Notes: a model not told the origin generated them from the letters alone. DNA of 64,000 bases from Paenimyroides marinum (GCF_900108395.1 NZ_FNXE01000003.1:1-64000); one strand, 5' to 3'; positions 16,401 to 25,834 are shown, counted from the first letter of the stretch. Numbers and translations: made by a program.

Positions 16401-19400
16401 TATATCTTTCCGCCATTTCTTCAGGGCCATCTTCGGTGATACTTTTTATTCGCTCATAAGCACTTTGCTCAAGCTCCTGTTTTACTAAGGATAAATGCGG
16501 TAATCTGAATGCTGCTCTTACTGTATTCAGCTCATCGGGAATCCACAAAGCTTTATTGTTCTTGATGTAGGTATTATAAAACCAGTTTACTTCTTCAGTA
16601 TTTCCTTTGTCATATAATATTAGAATAGATGACTGAAGTGCAGCAATCTCGTTAGGTAAAGTATCGTAAGAGCGATATCTATTGGTTCTTGCTTTGTGTG
16701 ATTTTTCATTCGCATTTTTTACTTCACCTTCAAAATTGAAGTCCTGCTGGCTCAATATTCTAACCCTTAGAAGATACCAGGGAAACAAGCCGTTGATTAT
16801 TTCTTTGAATTCTTTAATCTCATTATCCCGATCATAGTCACTTTTTTCCTTTTTGTCAGCTAGATTTCGAGGCAAAATAGCATCAATATCTACTTCCGAT
16901 TTATCTTCCAATAAGTTTCGGATTGCGAGTGTTTTTAGGTAAAAGGTACGTTCCTGAGATTGATGTGCACTATATACCATCTGCGACGCTTTTAAAGGGA
17001 TATAATGTCTCAATACCCTTAGCAGTTGTGTAGATGGCAAGTTTCTATATAGACAAGCCTCTATAAAAGACACTATAGCTGGTGTAATATTATCATTATG
17101 ATAGTAGTGCTTTGGTTTTTTAATCCTGGATTTCGACCCTGTTAAGAGCCTTAAACAAGTTTCAATGAACTGTTTTTCAGGGAATCTCCCAACTTTTATG
17201 AGTTCGCTGACAATAGCTACTGTATAGTATGGTTGCCTGATACAAGTTTCCAAAAAATTATTAACAGCTTCAAAATTTCCAATATCTATAAGCCTATTTG
17301 TTAGGTTTTTCATGATACCGAAAACAAATGCTTTGGACTTGAATCGATTTAGGAAATCAATACAATCTTCTACGCCGTAAATATTGAAAGATGTATATGC
17401 TAACTCTACAATATCTCCTTCCGTAACTTCATTTCGTATTTGGCGTTCATCACTTTTTCGAAGCTCTTCGTAATATATATCAAGCCAATTTTCAGCAGCT
17501 CTTAGGTAACCCCTAGCTTCTCCCTTATATTCATTAATTCCTGACAGTAATGAAGCAGTAAAGACATTCTCTGAACTATTCCAAGCACCACTCAGTAAGC
17601 GTTTAAATGCAATATCCTGAACCTTTTGTTTATCCTGTAAAGTAACAAGCAGGTCAATATTGTTCTGAAAAAGCCCAAGCTGCCGCCGATTTCCAGCCAC
17701 TTCCTCGCCAGCTCTCATGGCTATCTTAATGGCATCATTATATTGTTTTGCTCTCAGTGCTGCACGAAAAGCAAACTGTAACCTGTAAACACGTACATTT
17801 CTTGCATCGATTGGATTATCTTCCGGCAAATAACTGTCCGAGAGTGCAATTTCGATTAGTTTTTTATATTTCTCTGCCTGAAGGTACAGATGCGGCAGAA
17901 CCTCGGCCACATAAGTGTACTGATTGGCTAAAGGCTCTAATATGTTTATATAGGTTTCGAAATTTTCTTTTTTTGCCAAGAAAGTTTTTCTAAACCACGT
18001 TTCCGTTGGCTCATCTCTGAATTGTACAGATTCGTCTGACAACCACAACGAGCGACCAATATCTGCTACAAAGCTTTTAATTGTCTCGGTTGTTACTCCT
18101 GCCGCTTTTGCTAAAATTTCTATTGGAATATGAGGAGGTAAGCTTGCCAACCCTAAACATATTGCCTGTATTTGTTCCTGAAAAGAATCCGACAAGGAAT
18201 CTTTTATTGTTGATATCGCTGTGTTTAATTGCAGTTCAATCTGCTCCTCAACGGTCATTCCCGCAGGACCTAATCGGCTTAATAATTCAGAAACGGTTGA
18301 TGCATGAACACTTAATGCATTTGCCTGCACACGAGGATTGCCACTGGTTAACCGATGAAATTCCGTCCCGTCTTTTTCGTCAGCTTCAGGGAACCATTTC
18401 CGTAAATTTATTAATGATTCAGTTTCGGAAAATGCTTCTAATTTAAACTGAGCAATTTTAGAGTTAGGTTTTAGTAACTGAATTCGTTCTGTTCTGCATA
18501 ATAAAACCAGCTTACATCCGTCCGGTATATTTTCACGAAGCAATTCGTTGGCAAAACAGGGATGGTTGTATTCCTGAGCTGCCATTTCTGCATTATCTGC
18601 CGCATCAATCAAAATAAATAAGGTGGCAGAATCACTTGTTTGTTTTAAGGTTTTTACAGCGGCGTCAATCCGCCATAAGAACTTCTTCATAATATCATTA
18701 TCCTGGGAAGTGTCCTGTACAAGCAAAGGATCGCATAGACCTTTTACGGCAAGTTCATTGACAATTTGAACCAAAGCATCCCGATGTCTATGTCGAGGTT
18801 CGCTACGATTTCTGTATCGCCCCGCTCCAAAACAATCATAGGCAATACCTATTGAATCTGAAGGTAATGAATGTATTAGCTGGCGACAGAATACAGATTT
18901 GCCAACACCGCCCGGTGCATGGACAATGACAGGATATGAAGAATTTGAAATATTTTTGACAAGCTCATTGTGTTGTTCCCGCTCAATGATATTTTCTGCC
19001 TGTTCCCATATGGCAGGAGCCGGAAACAGGTCTCTCTCGGCGGAAATACCGAAGCGTTTTAAAATATCTTCCCGAGAAATTATTCCGTTAGAGTCCGGTA
19101 AAACCCTTTCCTGTACAAGAGCAACAATACTTTCAATTTGTGCATTATCAACAGTTCCGGCTATCAATTGTGCTATTTCTAATCTCAGTTCATCTTTTTG
19201 AGTATTGTAATCGCCCTCGCCATCCTGGAAGTTCAAAAGTTTACAAAACTTACTCAGTTCATCAGAAGAAAATCCCGTATATTTTTCAATGGTTTCTCTA
19301 AACCTATCATTGACCGGGTCATCATTTGCTAACAAATTTATATTCCGTTTGAAAGAATCTTCTAGCGGTCTGTTGGTAACGATGGTAAATGAAAAAACAG

Positions 19401-19728
19401 GAGCATTTGTCTCTGTTAAATGTTGGGAAAATCTTTTTGAAAAGCCCTCAATGGTATCTTTCAAATCACTTAAAACAAAAGGAGTATCTTTCTGAACCGT
19501 TGTGTGCTTTAATTGGTAATACTTAATCTGCTTTCTGTCATTTAACTCATCGTAATATTCAGTGACGTCTATAACATACTCGCCTTCTTTCTCGTTTTCT
19601 TTTGAACCTTCGATCACAATAGTCCGTAGAGAAGCGTTAGAATAAACTAATCCTAAGCAGCGTCTGGCTGCCCACCTGTAATGAAATACATCACCTGCTC
19701 TTGAATATGCTACTAAGTCGTTCGGCAT
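13453..19728 (-). CDS. Giant nuclease-STAND NTPase, AVAST type 3-like (Avs3a)
   Basis: 2091-aa protein. N-terminal Cap4/DUF4297-type PD-(D/E)xK nuclease (about 1-170) with GEYVIDVTEYYD and QLK at 72-74; STAND ATPase with Walker A GGVGKS (273-278), Walker B LFILIDAAD (D375) and arginine motif LLCRTER; then about 1500 residues of helical TPR-like repeats as the sensor. Known Avs proteins bind phage terminase or portal, assemble and cleave DNA to abort infection; a terminase ligand is the type-3 expectation. Together with the 239-aa partner it forms a self-contained cargo between traD and traE on the opposite strand. Other STAND subtypes remain possible. Confidence 0.8.
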   Translation of the reverse strand: MPNDLVAYSRAGDVFHYRWAARRCLGLVYSNASLRTIVIEGSKENEKEGEYVIDVTEYYDELNDRKQIKYYQLKHTTVQKDTPFVLSDLKDTIEGFSKRFSQHLTETNAPVFSFTIVTNRPLEDSFKRNINLLANDDPVNDRFRETIEKYTGFSSDELSKFCKLLNFQDGEGDYNTQKDELRLEIAQLIAGTVDNAQIESIVALVQERVLPDSNGIISREDILKRFGISAERDLFPAPAIWEQAENIIEREQHNELVKNISNSSYPVIVHAPGGVGKSVFCRQLIHSLPSDSIGIAYDCFGAGRYRNRSEPRHRHRDALVQIVNELAVKGLCDPLLVQDTSQDNDIMKKFLWRIDAAVKTLKQTSDSATLFILIDAADNAEMAAQEYNHPCFANELLRENIPDGCKLVLLCRTERIQLLKPNSKIAQFKLEAFSETESLINLRKWFPEADEKDGTEFHRLTSGNPRVQANALSVHASTVSELLSRLGPAGMTVEEQIELQLNTAISTIKDSLSDSFQEQIQAICLGLASLPPHIPIEILAKAAGVTTETIKSFVADIGRSLWLSDESVQFRDEPTETWFRKTFLAKKENFETYINILEPLANQYTYVAEVLPHLYLQAEKYKKLIEIALSDSYLPEDNPIDARNVRVYRLQFAFRAALRAKQYNDAIKIAMRAGEEVAGNRRQLGLFQNNIDLLVTLQDKQKVQDIAFKRLLSGAWNSSENVFTASLLSGINEYKGEARGYLRAAENWLDIYYEELRKSDERQIRNEVTEGDIVELAYTSFNIYGVEDCIDFLNRFKSKAFVFGIMKNLTNRLIDIGNFEAVNNFLETCIRQPYYTVAIVSELIKVGRFPEKQFIETCLRLLTGSKSRIKKPKHYYHNDNITPAIVSFIEACLYRNLPSTQLLRVLRHYIPLKASQMVYSAHQSQERTFYLKTLAIRNLLEDKSEVDIDAILPRNLADKKEKSDYDRDNEIKEFKEIINGLFPWYLLRVRILSQQDFNFEGEVKNANEKSHKARTNRYRSYDTLPNEIAALQSSILILYDKGNTEEVNWFYNTYIKNNKALWIPDELNTVRAAFRLPHLSLVKQELEQSAYERIKSITEDGPEEMAERYIGLARAVLNTASDDASVYFEEAVNIVSKFGDEIVRRWEAVVSLAKQACNGDSVSDELAYRFIRCAEVVGEYVSREKYWNRSEAIAVCARMSSGEGISALSRWRDRDIGRFEYQLEALLMELVQSGKISPSTGWTMSRFFSYHQLEELLSICLENEGNTEIKQKIFADAIYLLQIEGTTADYWEKMQQIASRQNIQNDTLDGILAYHQKNKKLLPEDKEDKTLQNTNRTDDNVHWEDVFGALDILNNEQFEKCLLAFNAISDKRFYRDIESFWNEVIQRLNEKDLWKFIDILLLSRVNRYELKSFFKLLPEEWKNKVSFKKNWPVLAKQLGRKYAQELISLYSFQYFVQDFNLSESEIDKLKEGIFEGLSSGYEFSDAEMFFGFVSIATSIIDPVKVTDLLDFTLSRFELHIEKDFGDGEWDKWLFTSKNVNKNIAGFIWSALGSPRSSERWNAAHTVSALAQFNCTGIIDELINWMQHDKVDAFGSCQFPFYNLHARLYLLIALVRVSLDKPELLVQYKDIFVHYAFGEPHILIQKFSAEISVNLSTSLDDIYDDETLNKLKAVGKSNMPVVEMDYNDTVDSYWHINGLVNTEYDFHFGWDFDRYWFEPLGDVFGVPGKQVEDIAANVIIEEWGIKEKNGYNNDPRISIWNRYSNERETWHDHGSYPRTDNLDFYLSYHSMMVAAAKFLEKMPVVSKRDWYDNEWDEWISGHLLTCADGKWLIDYRDPVPLKRPEWLSKSKDDNWKSEIPEKSFYEALLTDDDSGEQWLNVRGGWEEKDSERTESFSIASALVSKGTSGALMIALETCSDPHDYKLPNYKEGDMEIESGSFELKGWIKDESVSKRLDEYDPYADNVDYPPFVIGDDIVDRLSLSVDGNGKIWYSPKSSYPALKCAIWSSHRDDRDENPNQAGKRLKASLQFLKHMCSTLNCDLILEVGIKREINYKYRSREDKYEYSKPIHKLFILSSDGELRTTGKNHKLG

Positions 19729-19920
19729 TATCTGTAGTTCCTCAGCTAAAAGTTTTAAATACAGCTAATATACTGCTTTTTTCACTTCAATAACAGCCAT
19801 TCACAGCCAAACACTTCCTTTGACTGCCACTTTCTTATAACGCCTCTTTTTCCACAAGACATTTGTCCCGAAAGCTCGCAAGGTGCGGGATAAACAGTAA
19901 CAAATTAATGTGTTTCAATT
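19729..19920. promoter_or_regulatory. Divergent region between defence module and traE
   Basis: 192 bp without ORF. It carries a copy of the dispersed ICE motif (19806-19834, GCCAAACACTTCCTTTGA..TGCC) and a hairpin TCCCG..CGGGA near 19870-19895 ahead of traE. It must hold the defence promoter and probably a promoter for the downstream tra genes, now separated from traA-D. Confidence 0.5.
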
Positions 19921-20226
19921 ATGGACAAACAGAGAAAAAAAATTTTGCTGACGTTAGGTGCAATGCTGTCGGCAATGGGTGCTTTCGCACAGGGAAACGG
20001 CTCGGCAGGTATCAACGAAGCTACCCAAATGGTAACAAGCTACTTCGACCCTGCTACCCAATTAATCTACGCCATCGGTGCGGTCGTGGGGTTAATCGGA
20101 GGCGTTAAGGTGTACAACAAATTCAGTTCCGGTGACCCAGATACATCGAAGACGGCGGCTTCGTGGTTTGGGGCGTGTATCTTCTTGATTGTGGCGGCTA
20201 CTATCCTGCGTTCATTCTTCCTTTAA
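19921..20226 (+). CDS. traE: TraE, DUF4134 membrane protein
   Basis: 101 aa. Signal-like N-terminus (KILLTLGAMLSAMGAFAQG) followed by two hydrophobic helices (LIYAIGAVVGLIGGVKVY and CIFLIVAATILRSFF). Size and topology fit DUF4134 TraE, the VirB2/pilin-like small membrane protein of Bacteroidota mating channels. It starts the second part of the tra operon; traF begins 12 bp later. Confidence 0.85.
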   Translation: MDKQRKKILLTLGAMLSAMGAFAQGNGSAGINEATQMVTSYFDPATQLIYAIGAVVGLIGGVKVYNKFSSGDPDTSKTAASWFGACIFLIVAATILRSFFL

Positions 20227-20237
20227 TTCCTTGCCTT

Positions 20238-20567
20238 ATGAATTACAATATCAATAAAGGCATTGGAAGAACGGTGGAGTTCAAGGGGCTGAAAGCACAA
20301 TACCTGTTCATTTTCGCTGGTGGGCTGCTCGGAACGCTTATCCTCGTGATGATACTGTATATGGCTGGCGTGAACTCTTACACCTGCTTGCTGCTCGGTG
20401 CTGGCGGTGCTTCGCTCATTGTGTGGCAGACCTTTTCGCTGAACAGGAAGTACGGCGAATACGGTCTGATGAAAGTAGGTGCGAGAAAAAGACATCCCCG
20501 CTACATCATCTGCCGCAAGCCGGTACACCGCTATTTAAAATTCACGCCTAAACAGAACGCCCTATGA
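20238..20567 (+). CDS. traF: TraF, DUF4133 membrane protein
   Basis: 109 aa. NYNINKGIGRTVEFKGLKAQY is the typical DUF4133 opening, followed by two membrane helices (LFIFAGGLLGTLILVMILY and a second around 53-70) and a basic tail (KRHPRYIICR). It resembles VirB3-type inner-membrane components. The start is set at ATG 20238 because the longer frame would overlap traE. Its TGA overlaps the traG ATG (ATGA), indicating coupling. Confidence 0.85.
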   Translation: MNYNINKGIGRTVEFKGLKAQYLFIFAGGLLGTLILVMILYMAGVNSYTCLLLGAGGASLIVWQTFSLNRKYGEYGLMKVGARKRHPRYIICRKPVHRYLKFTPKQNAL

Positions 20568-23068
20568 GAAATGTATCTAAAACCACTACGCTGGAAAGTA
20601 AATTTCCATTGTTGGCAGTAGAGAACAACTGCATCTTATCCAAAGATGCGGGCATTACCGCCTGCTTTGAAGTGCGCCTGCCGGAACTGTTCACGGTAGC
20701 TTCTGCGGAATACGAAGCCATACACTCCGCCTGGCACAAGGCTATCAAAACCCTGCCTGATTTTACGGTCATTCACAAACAGGATTGGTACATTAAGGAA
20801 AGCTATGCGCCCGATTTGGCAATCGAAGACCAGAGCTTTTTATCAAAGTCCTATCAACGCCATTTCAACGAGCGACCGTTCCTGAACCATTATTGCTACC
20901 TGTTCCTGACGAAGACCACAAAGGAAAGAATGCGGATGCAAAGCAACTTCAGTTCGCTTTGCAAAGGTACGTTAATACCAAAGGAAATCAGGAACAAGGA
21001 AACGATACACCGCTTTATGGAGGCGGTCGCCCAGTTTGAGCGTATCGTGAACGATAGCGGTTTTGTTAGCCTGCGGCGTTTGACCGAAGAGGACATTATC
21101 GGAACGGAAGATACACAGGGATTACTGGAACAGTACCTCACGTTATCGAGGGGAGCCGGAACACCAATGCAGGACATCGCACTCGGAAACGAAGAAGTAC
21201 GCATCGGTAACAAAAGGTTAAGCCTGCATACACTTTCAGATACGGACGACCTGCCCGGAACGGTATCGGCAGATACCCGTTTTGAAAAGCTATCTACCGA
21301 CCGTAGCGACTGCCGCCTTTCATTCGCCGCACCCGTGGGCTTGCTGTTAAGCTGCAACCACATTTACAACCAGTACATTTTTTTGGATAACAGCGAAGAC
21401 AACCTGCAAAAGTTTGAGAAGTCCGCAAGGAATATGCACTCACTGGCTCGTTACAGCCGTGCCAACCAAATCAACAAAGAGTGGATAGAAAAGTACCTGA
21501 ACGAAGCCCACAGCTTCGGGCTTTCTTCAATCCGTGCGCACTTCAACATTATAGCGTGGTCGGAAGACCCTGCGGAACTGAAACAGCTAAAGAATGATTG
21601 CGGTAGTGCATTGGCATTGATGGAGTGTAAGCCTCGGCACAACACTACGGACGTAGCCACTTTGTATTGGGCAGGTATGCCCGGCAATGCGGGCGACTTC
21701 CCCAGTGAGGAAAGTTTTTACACTTTTATTGAGCCTGCATTGTGCTTCTTCACGGAAGAAACCAACTACCACAATTCGCCCTCGCCGTTCGGTATCAAGA
21801 TGGCTGACAGGCTTACAGGAAAACCTATCCATTTGGATATTTCCGACCTGCCTATGAAGCGTGGTATCATTACGAACCGGAACAAGTTTATACTTGGTCC
21901 ATCGGGAAGTGGTAAATCGTTCTTCACTAACCATATGGTACGGCAGTATTATGAACAGGGCGCACACGTACTGTTGGTAGATACGGGTAACTCTTATCAG
22001 GGCTTGTGCGAACTCATCAAAGGAAAGACCAAAGGCGAAGACGGTGTTTACTTCACTTATACCGAAGATAACCCCATTGCCTTTAACCCTTTCTATACCG
22101 ATGATGGCGTGTTCGACATTGAGAAGCGGGAAAGTATCAAGACTTTGATACTGACCTTATGGAAACGTGACGATGAGCCGCCAACCCGTTCTGAAGAAGT
22201 TGCCCTTTCCAATGCGGTAAGCGGTTATATCGAACGTATCAAAACGGAAGACGTTTACCCGTCATTCAACGGTTTCTATGAGTATGTAAAAGGCGACTAC
22301 CGCAAGGTACTGGAAGAAAAGCAGGTCAGGGAAAAGGACTTTGACATTGCCAACTTCCTGAACGTACTCGAACCCTATTACAAGGGTGGCGAATATGATT
22401 ACCTGCTGAACTCCAACAAGCAGTTAGACCTGCTTTCCAAACGCTTTATCGTGTTTGAGATTGATGCGATTAAAGACCACAAAATCCTCTTTCCCATTGT
22501 GACCATCATCATTATGGAGGTGTTCATCAACAAGATGCGCCGATTGAAAGGTATTCGTAAGCTCATCCTGATTGAAGAGGCTTGGAAAGCGATAGCCAAA
22601 GAAGGAATGGCAGAATACATCAAGTATTTGTTTAAGACCGTCCGCAAATTTTTCGGAGAAGCGATTGTCGTAACGCAAGAGGTCGATGATATTATCCAGT
22701 CGCCCATTGTCAAGGAAAGTATCATCAATAACTCCGACTGTAAAATCCTGCTTGACCAACGCAAGTATATGAACAAGTTTGATGATATACAGGCGATGTT
22801 GGGGCTTACGGACAAAGAGAAAGGGCAGGTACTTTCCATCAATATGAACAACGATGCAAGCCGACTTTACAAAGAGGTTTGGATTGGCTTAGGTGGTACG
22901 CACTCGGCAGTCTATGCCACCGAAGTTAGTTTGGAGGAATACCTCGCCTACACGACAGAAGAAACCGAAAAAATGGAAGTAATGCAGCTTGCTTCCGAAC
23001 TGGATGGTAATGTAGAACTCGCCATTAAGCATATCGCAATGCAAAGGCGGGACAATTCAAATCAATAG
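20564..23068 (+). CDS. traG: TraG, VirB4-family conjugation ATPase
   Basis: 834-aa cytoplasmic ATPase that powers the type IV secretion channel. Walker A LGPSGSGKSFF (about 443-452), Walker B KLILIEEAWKAI (about 664-675) and later VTQEVDDII; the N-terminal half matches the CagE/TrbE VirB4 domain. Full length for the family. In CTnDOT nomenclature the VirB4 is TraG, which should not be confused with the F-type TraG or with the coupling protein. Confidence 0.92.
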   Translation: MRNVSKTTTLESKFPLLAVENNCILSKDAGITACFEVRLPELFTVASAEYEAIHSAWHKAIKTLPDFTVIHKQDWYIKESYAPDLAIEDQSFLSKSYQRHFNERPFLNHYCYLFLTKTTKERMRMQSNFSSLCKGTLIPKEIRNKETIHRFMEAVAQFERIVNDSGFVSLRRLTEEDIIGTEDTQGLLEQYLTLSRGAGTPMQDIALGNEEVRIGNKRLSLHTLSDTDDLPGTVSADTRFEKLSTDRSDCRLSFAAPVGLLLSCNHIYNQYIFLDNSEDNLQKFEKSARNMHSLARYSRANQINKEWIEKYLNEAHSFGLSSIRAHFNIIAWSEDPAELKQLKNDCGSALALMECKPRHNTTDVATLYWAGMPGNAGDFPSEESFYTFIEPALCFFTEETNYHNSPSPFGIKMADRLTGKPIHLDISDLPMKRGIITNRNKFILGPSGSGKSFFTNHMVRQYYEQGAHVLLVDTGNSYQGLCELIKGKTKGEDGVYFTYTEDNPIAFNPFYTDDGVFDIEKRESIKTLILTLWKRDDEPPTRSEEVALSNAVSGYIERIKTEDVYPSFNGFYEYVKGDYRKVLEEKQVREKDFDIANFLNVLEPYYKGGEYDYLLNSNKQLDLLSKRFIVFEIDAIKDHKILFPIVTIIIMEVFINKMRRLKGIRKLILIEEAWKAIAKEGMAEYIKYLFKTVRKFFGEAIVVTQEVDDIIQSPIVKESIINNSDCKILLDQRKYMNKFDDIQAMLGLTDKEKGQVLSINMNNDASRLYKEVWIGLGGTHSAVYATEVSLEEYLAYTTEETEKMEVMQLASELDGNVELAIKHIAMQRRDNSNQ

Positions 23069-23096
23069 TCATTAACAATTTAAAAATTCAGAAACA

Positions 23097-23729
23097 ATGA
23101 AAAAAGTATTGTATCTGGTGTGTACGGCACTGATGCTCGCCGTAGCACCGTCAGCAAAAGCCCAGTGGGTTGTAACCGACCCGGCTAATTTGGCTTCGGG
23201 CATTATCAACTCTGCAAACGAAATCGTTCAGACTTCCTCGACCGTAAGCAATGTAATTAAGAACTTCAAGGAAGTAGAAAAGATGTACAAGCAAGGCAAG
23301 GAGTATTACGACAAGCTGAAAGCCGTCAATAACCTTGTGAAAGATGCCCGTAAAGTACAGCAAACGGTTCTGTTGGTAGGTGACGTGTCCGAAATGTATG
23401 TACAGAATTTCGGCAAGATGATGAACGACCCGAATTTCTCCCCGCAGGAACTGGCGGCAATCGCCAATGGTTACTCGGCACTCTTAAATGAGAGTACTGA
23501 ACTGCTGAAAGAACTGAAGCAGATTGTAACCTCATCCAGCCTTTCGCTGAACGACAAGGAGCGTATGGATATTATTGACCGTGTATATAAAGAGGTAAAG
23601 GAATACCACAGCCTTGTACGCTACTACACCAATAAAAACATCTCCGTGAGCATCCTGCGGGCAAAAAAACAGAACAATACCAAAAGAGTGCTTGAACTCT
23701 ACGGAACGCCAAACCAAAAATACTGGTAG
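23097..23729 (+). CDS. traI: TraI, DUF4141 family
   Basis: 210 aa with a cleavable signal peptide (VLYLVCTALMLAVAPSAKAQ) and a helical, coiled-coil rich mature part (VSNVIKNFKEVEKMYKQ onward). This matches DUF4141, called TraI in CTnDOT-type systems and reminiscent of VirB5-like periplasmic components. It lies 28 bp after traG and 2 bp before traJ. Confidence 0.8.
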   Translation: MKKVLYLVCTALMLAVAPSAKAQWVVTDPANLASGIINSANEIVQTSSTVSNVIKNFKEVEKMYKQGKEYYDKLKAVNNLVKDARKVQQTVLLVGDVSEMYVQNFGKMMNDPNFSPQELAAIANGYSALLNESTELLKELKQIVTSSSLSLNDKERMDIIDRVYKEVKEYHSLVRYYTNKNISVSILRAKKQNNTKRVLELYGTPNQKYW

Positions 23730-23731
23730 TT

Positions 23732-24727
23732 ATGGAATTTAGTAATCTTCACGAAGTCCTACGCTCATTATATGATGAGATGATGCCACTGTCCGCTGAT
23801 ATGGCGGCAGTGGCTAAAGGGGTAGCGGGCTTGGGAGCATTGTTCTATGTGGCATTAAAGGTTTGGCAGGCTTTAAGCCGTGCCGAACCTATTGATATGT
23901 TCCCTTTGCTCCGTCCTTTCGCTTTGGGTATCTGTATTATGTTCTTCCCGACCATCGTATTAGGCACCATCAATGCGGTACTAAGTCCGGTGGTACAGGG
24001 TACACATGCCATTCTCGAAGACCAGGTACTTGACCTTAACGATTTGCAGGCTAAAAAAGACCTGCTGGAACGGGAAGCAATGCTCAGAAATCCGGAAACT
24101 GCCTACCTCGTATCCAATGAGGAATTTGATAAGAAACTCGAAGAGTTGGGCTGGTCGCCAAGCGACCTGATTACGATGTCAGGAATGTATATGGACAGGT
24201 TCGCCTACCAAACGGAGCAGGCGGTCAAAAATTGGTTCCGCAATCTGTTGGAGGTACTTTTTCAGGCTGCGGCACTCGTCGTGGATACTATACGAACGTT
24301 TTTCCTTATCGTACTTTCCATATTGGGGCCGATAGCCTTTGCAATAAGCGTATGGGACGGTTTTCAGTCCACGCTCACGCAATGGCTGACCCGGTATGTC
24401 AGCGTTTACCTATGGCTACCCGTAGCCGATCTGTTCAGTTCCATGCTCGCCAAAATACAATCCCTCATTATTGAAAAGGATATAGCAATGCTTGCAGACC
24501 CCACCTACATACCCGATACGGGCAACACCGTGTACATCGTGTTTATGATAATCGGTATTGTGGGTTATTTCACGATCCCGACCGTAACGGGCTGGATTAT
24601 TCAGGCTGGAGGAGCAGGAAACTTTACCCGTAATGTAAACCAGACCGCAATGAAAGCCGGAAACATCGCAAGTGCCGGGGTTGGCTCAACAGCCGGAAAC
24701 ATCGGTGGCAAATTAATGGGAAAATAA
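23732..24727 (+). CDS. traJ: TraJ, VirB6-like polytopic channel protein
   Basis: 331 aa with several membrane helices (about 25-50, 65-90, 170-215, 270-295) and a glycine-rich C-terminus. The layout matches TraJ of Bacteroidota ICEs, a VirB6-like inner-membrane channel protein. It follows traI by 2 bp and precedes traK by 21 bp. Confidence 0.82.
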   Translation: MEFSNLHEVLRSLYDEMMPLSADMAAVAKGVAGLGALFYVALKVWQALSRAEPIDMFPLLRPFALGICIMFFPTIVLGTINAVLSPVVQGTHAILEDQVLDLNDLQAKKDLLEREAMLRNPETAYLVSNEEFDKKLEELGWSPSDLITMSGMYMDRFAYQTEQAVKNWFRNLLEVLFQAAALVVDTIRTFFLIVLSILGPIAFAISVWDGFQSTLTQWLTRYVSVYLWLPVADLFSSMLAKIQSLIIEKDIAMLADPTYIPDTGNTVYIVFMIIGIVGYFTIPTVTGWIIQAGGAGNFTRNVNQTAMKAGNIASAGVGSTAGNIGGKLMGK

Positions 24728-24748
24728 AAACAATTAAATGATTTAAAA

Positions 24749-25372
24749 ATGGAATTTAAAACGCTAAGAAATATCGAAAACAGCTTTAGGCAGATCCGTT
24801 TGTATGCCATTGTGTTTGCTGTTCTCTGCATCGGCGTGGTAGGATATGCCGTATGGCAATCCTACCGCTTCGCAGAAGAACAACGCCAGAAAATCTATGT
24901 GTTGGATAATGGCAAATCACTGATGCTTGCCTTATCGCAGGATGCCAGCATCAACCGACCTGTGGAAGCAAGGGAACACGTCAGACGTTTTCACGAGCTT
25001 TTTTTTACGCTTGCTCCCGATAAGAATGCCATTGAAAGCAATATGAAACGGGCATTTAACCTTGCCGACAAATCAGCTTTTGATTATTACAAAGACCTGT
25101 CGGAAAAGGGCTATTACAACCGTATCATATCCGGTAATGTGCAGCAACGCATAGAGGTGGATAGTGTCGTGTGCAACTTCGACAACTATCCGTATTCGGT
25201 GCGAACCTATGCCAAACAGTTCATTATCCGGTCAAGCAACGTGACCAGGCGAAATCTGATTACTTCCTGCTATCTCGTGAATTCCGTCCGTTCGGACAAC
25301 AATCCGCAAGGATTTAACATCGAAAAGTTCGCGGTAATAGAAAACAGGGATATCGAAGTTATAAACCGCTAA
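24749..25372 (+). CDS. traK: TraK, VirB8-like protein
   Basis: 207 aa. Short cytoplasmic tail (LRNIENSFRQIRLY), one membrane helix (AIVFAVLCIGVVGYAVW, 20-36) and a periplasmic domain with the VirB8-like sequence FYxLAPDKNAIESN. TraK of CTnDOT-type systems, part of the inner-membrane complex. Ends 10 bp before a non-canonical gene. Confidence 0.85.
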   Translation: MEFKTLRNIENSFRQIRLYAIVFAVLCIGVVGYAVWQSYRFAEEQRQKIYVLDNGKSLMLALSQDASINRPVEAREHVRRFHELFFTLAPDKNAIESNMKRAFNLADKSAFDYYKDLSEKGYYNRIISGNVQQRIEVDSVVCNFDNYPYSVRTYAKQFIIRSSNVTRRNLITSCYLVNSVRSDNNPQGFNIEKFAVIENRDIEVINR

Positions 25373-25382
25373 AACTAGGGAT

Positions 25383-25814
25383 ATGAAACAGTTACTTGAT
25401 TTAAGCACATTCGCAAAAACACTGACTGATAAAGGATATGATGGGTATTTCCAAACGGAGGGAGCTTACCCCGATAAAATTAAAGACAGTATCAGCCAGT
25501 TCTTGGAGGCTTGCAAGAATGGTACGGACAAACCTCTGCGGCCCGATAGCTTTTCGTTAAGGACTTACATCGAATGGAATGGCGATGACAAACCCAAAGT
25601 TGATTGCTATATGCGGGTACGGTACGAAGACGGCAAATTCGATGTACAGAAAATGGACATTACAAGGAAAGACCAATACGGGCATTTAATGAAGAAGTCG
25701 GAACTGACAAACCTATCCACAGGTACAGTGCCGACCCGAAAAGAAGCCATTGCATTGGTGTCCGAACCACCTAAACAAAAGCTGTCTTCACAGGTCAGAC
25801 GGCTCAGAATGTAA
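25383..25814 (+). CDS. Hypothetical protein between traK and traL
   Basis: 143 aa, soluble, no signal peptide or membrane segment. Begins MKQLLDLSTFAKTLTDKGYDGYF; contains a mixed alpha/beta stretch with YIEWNGDDKPKVDCYMRV and a basic C-terminus. It lies co-directionally between traK and traL at short spacing, so it is transcribed with the channel genes. I do not recognise a family; it may be a small regulator or an exclusion factor gained by this ICE lineage. Confidence 0.7.
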   Translation: MKQLLDLSTFAKTLTDKGYDGYFQTEGAYPDKIKDSISQFLEACKNGTDKPLRPDSFSLRTYIEWNGDDKPKVDCYMRVRYEDGKFDVQKMDITRKDQYGHLMKKSELTNLSTGTVPTRKEAIALVSEPPKQKLSSQVRRLRM

Positions 25815-25834
25815 TAACCGATAATCATTAAGGT

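Noticed and set aside
12747..19920. Defence module considered as a restriction-modification or CBASS system
   Set aside because: No methyltransferase, specificity subunit or cyclase is present; the nuclease-STAND-repeat order fits AVAST better.
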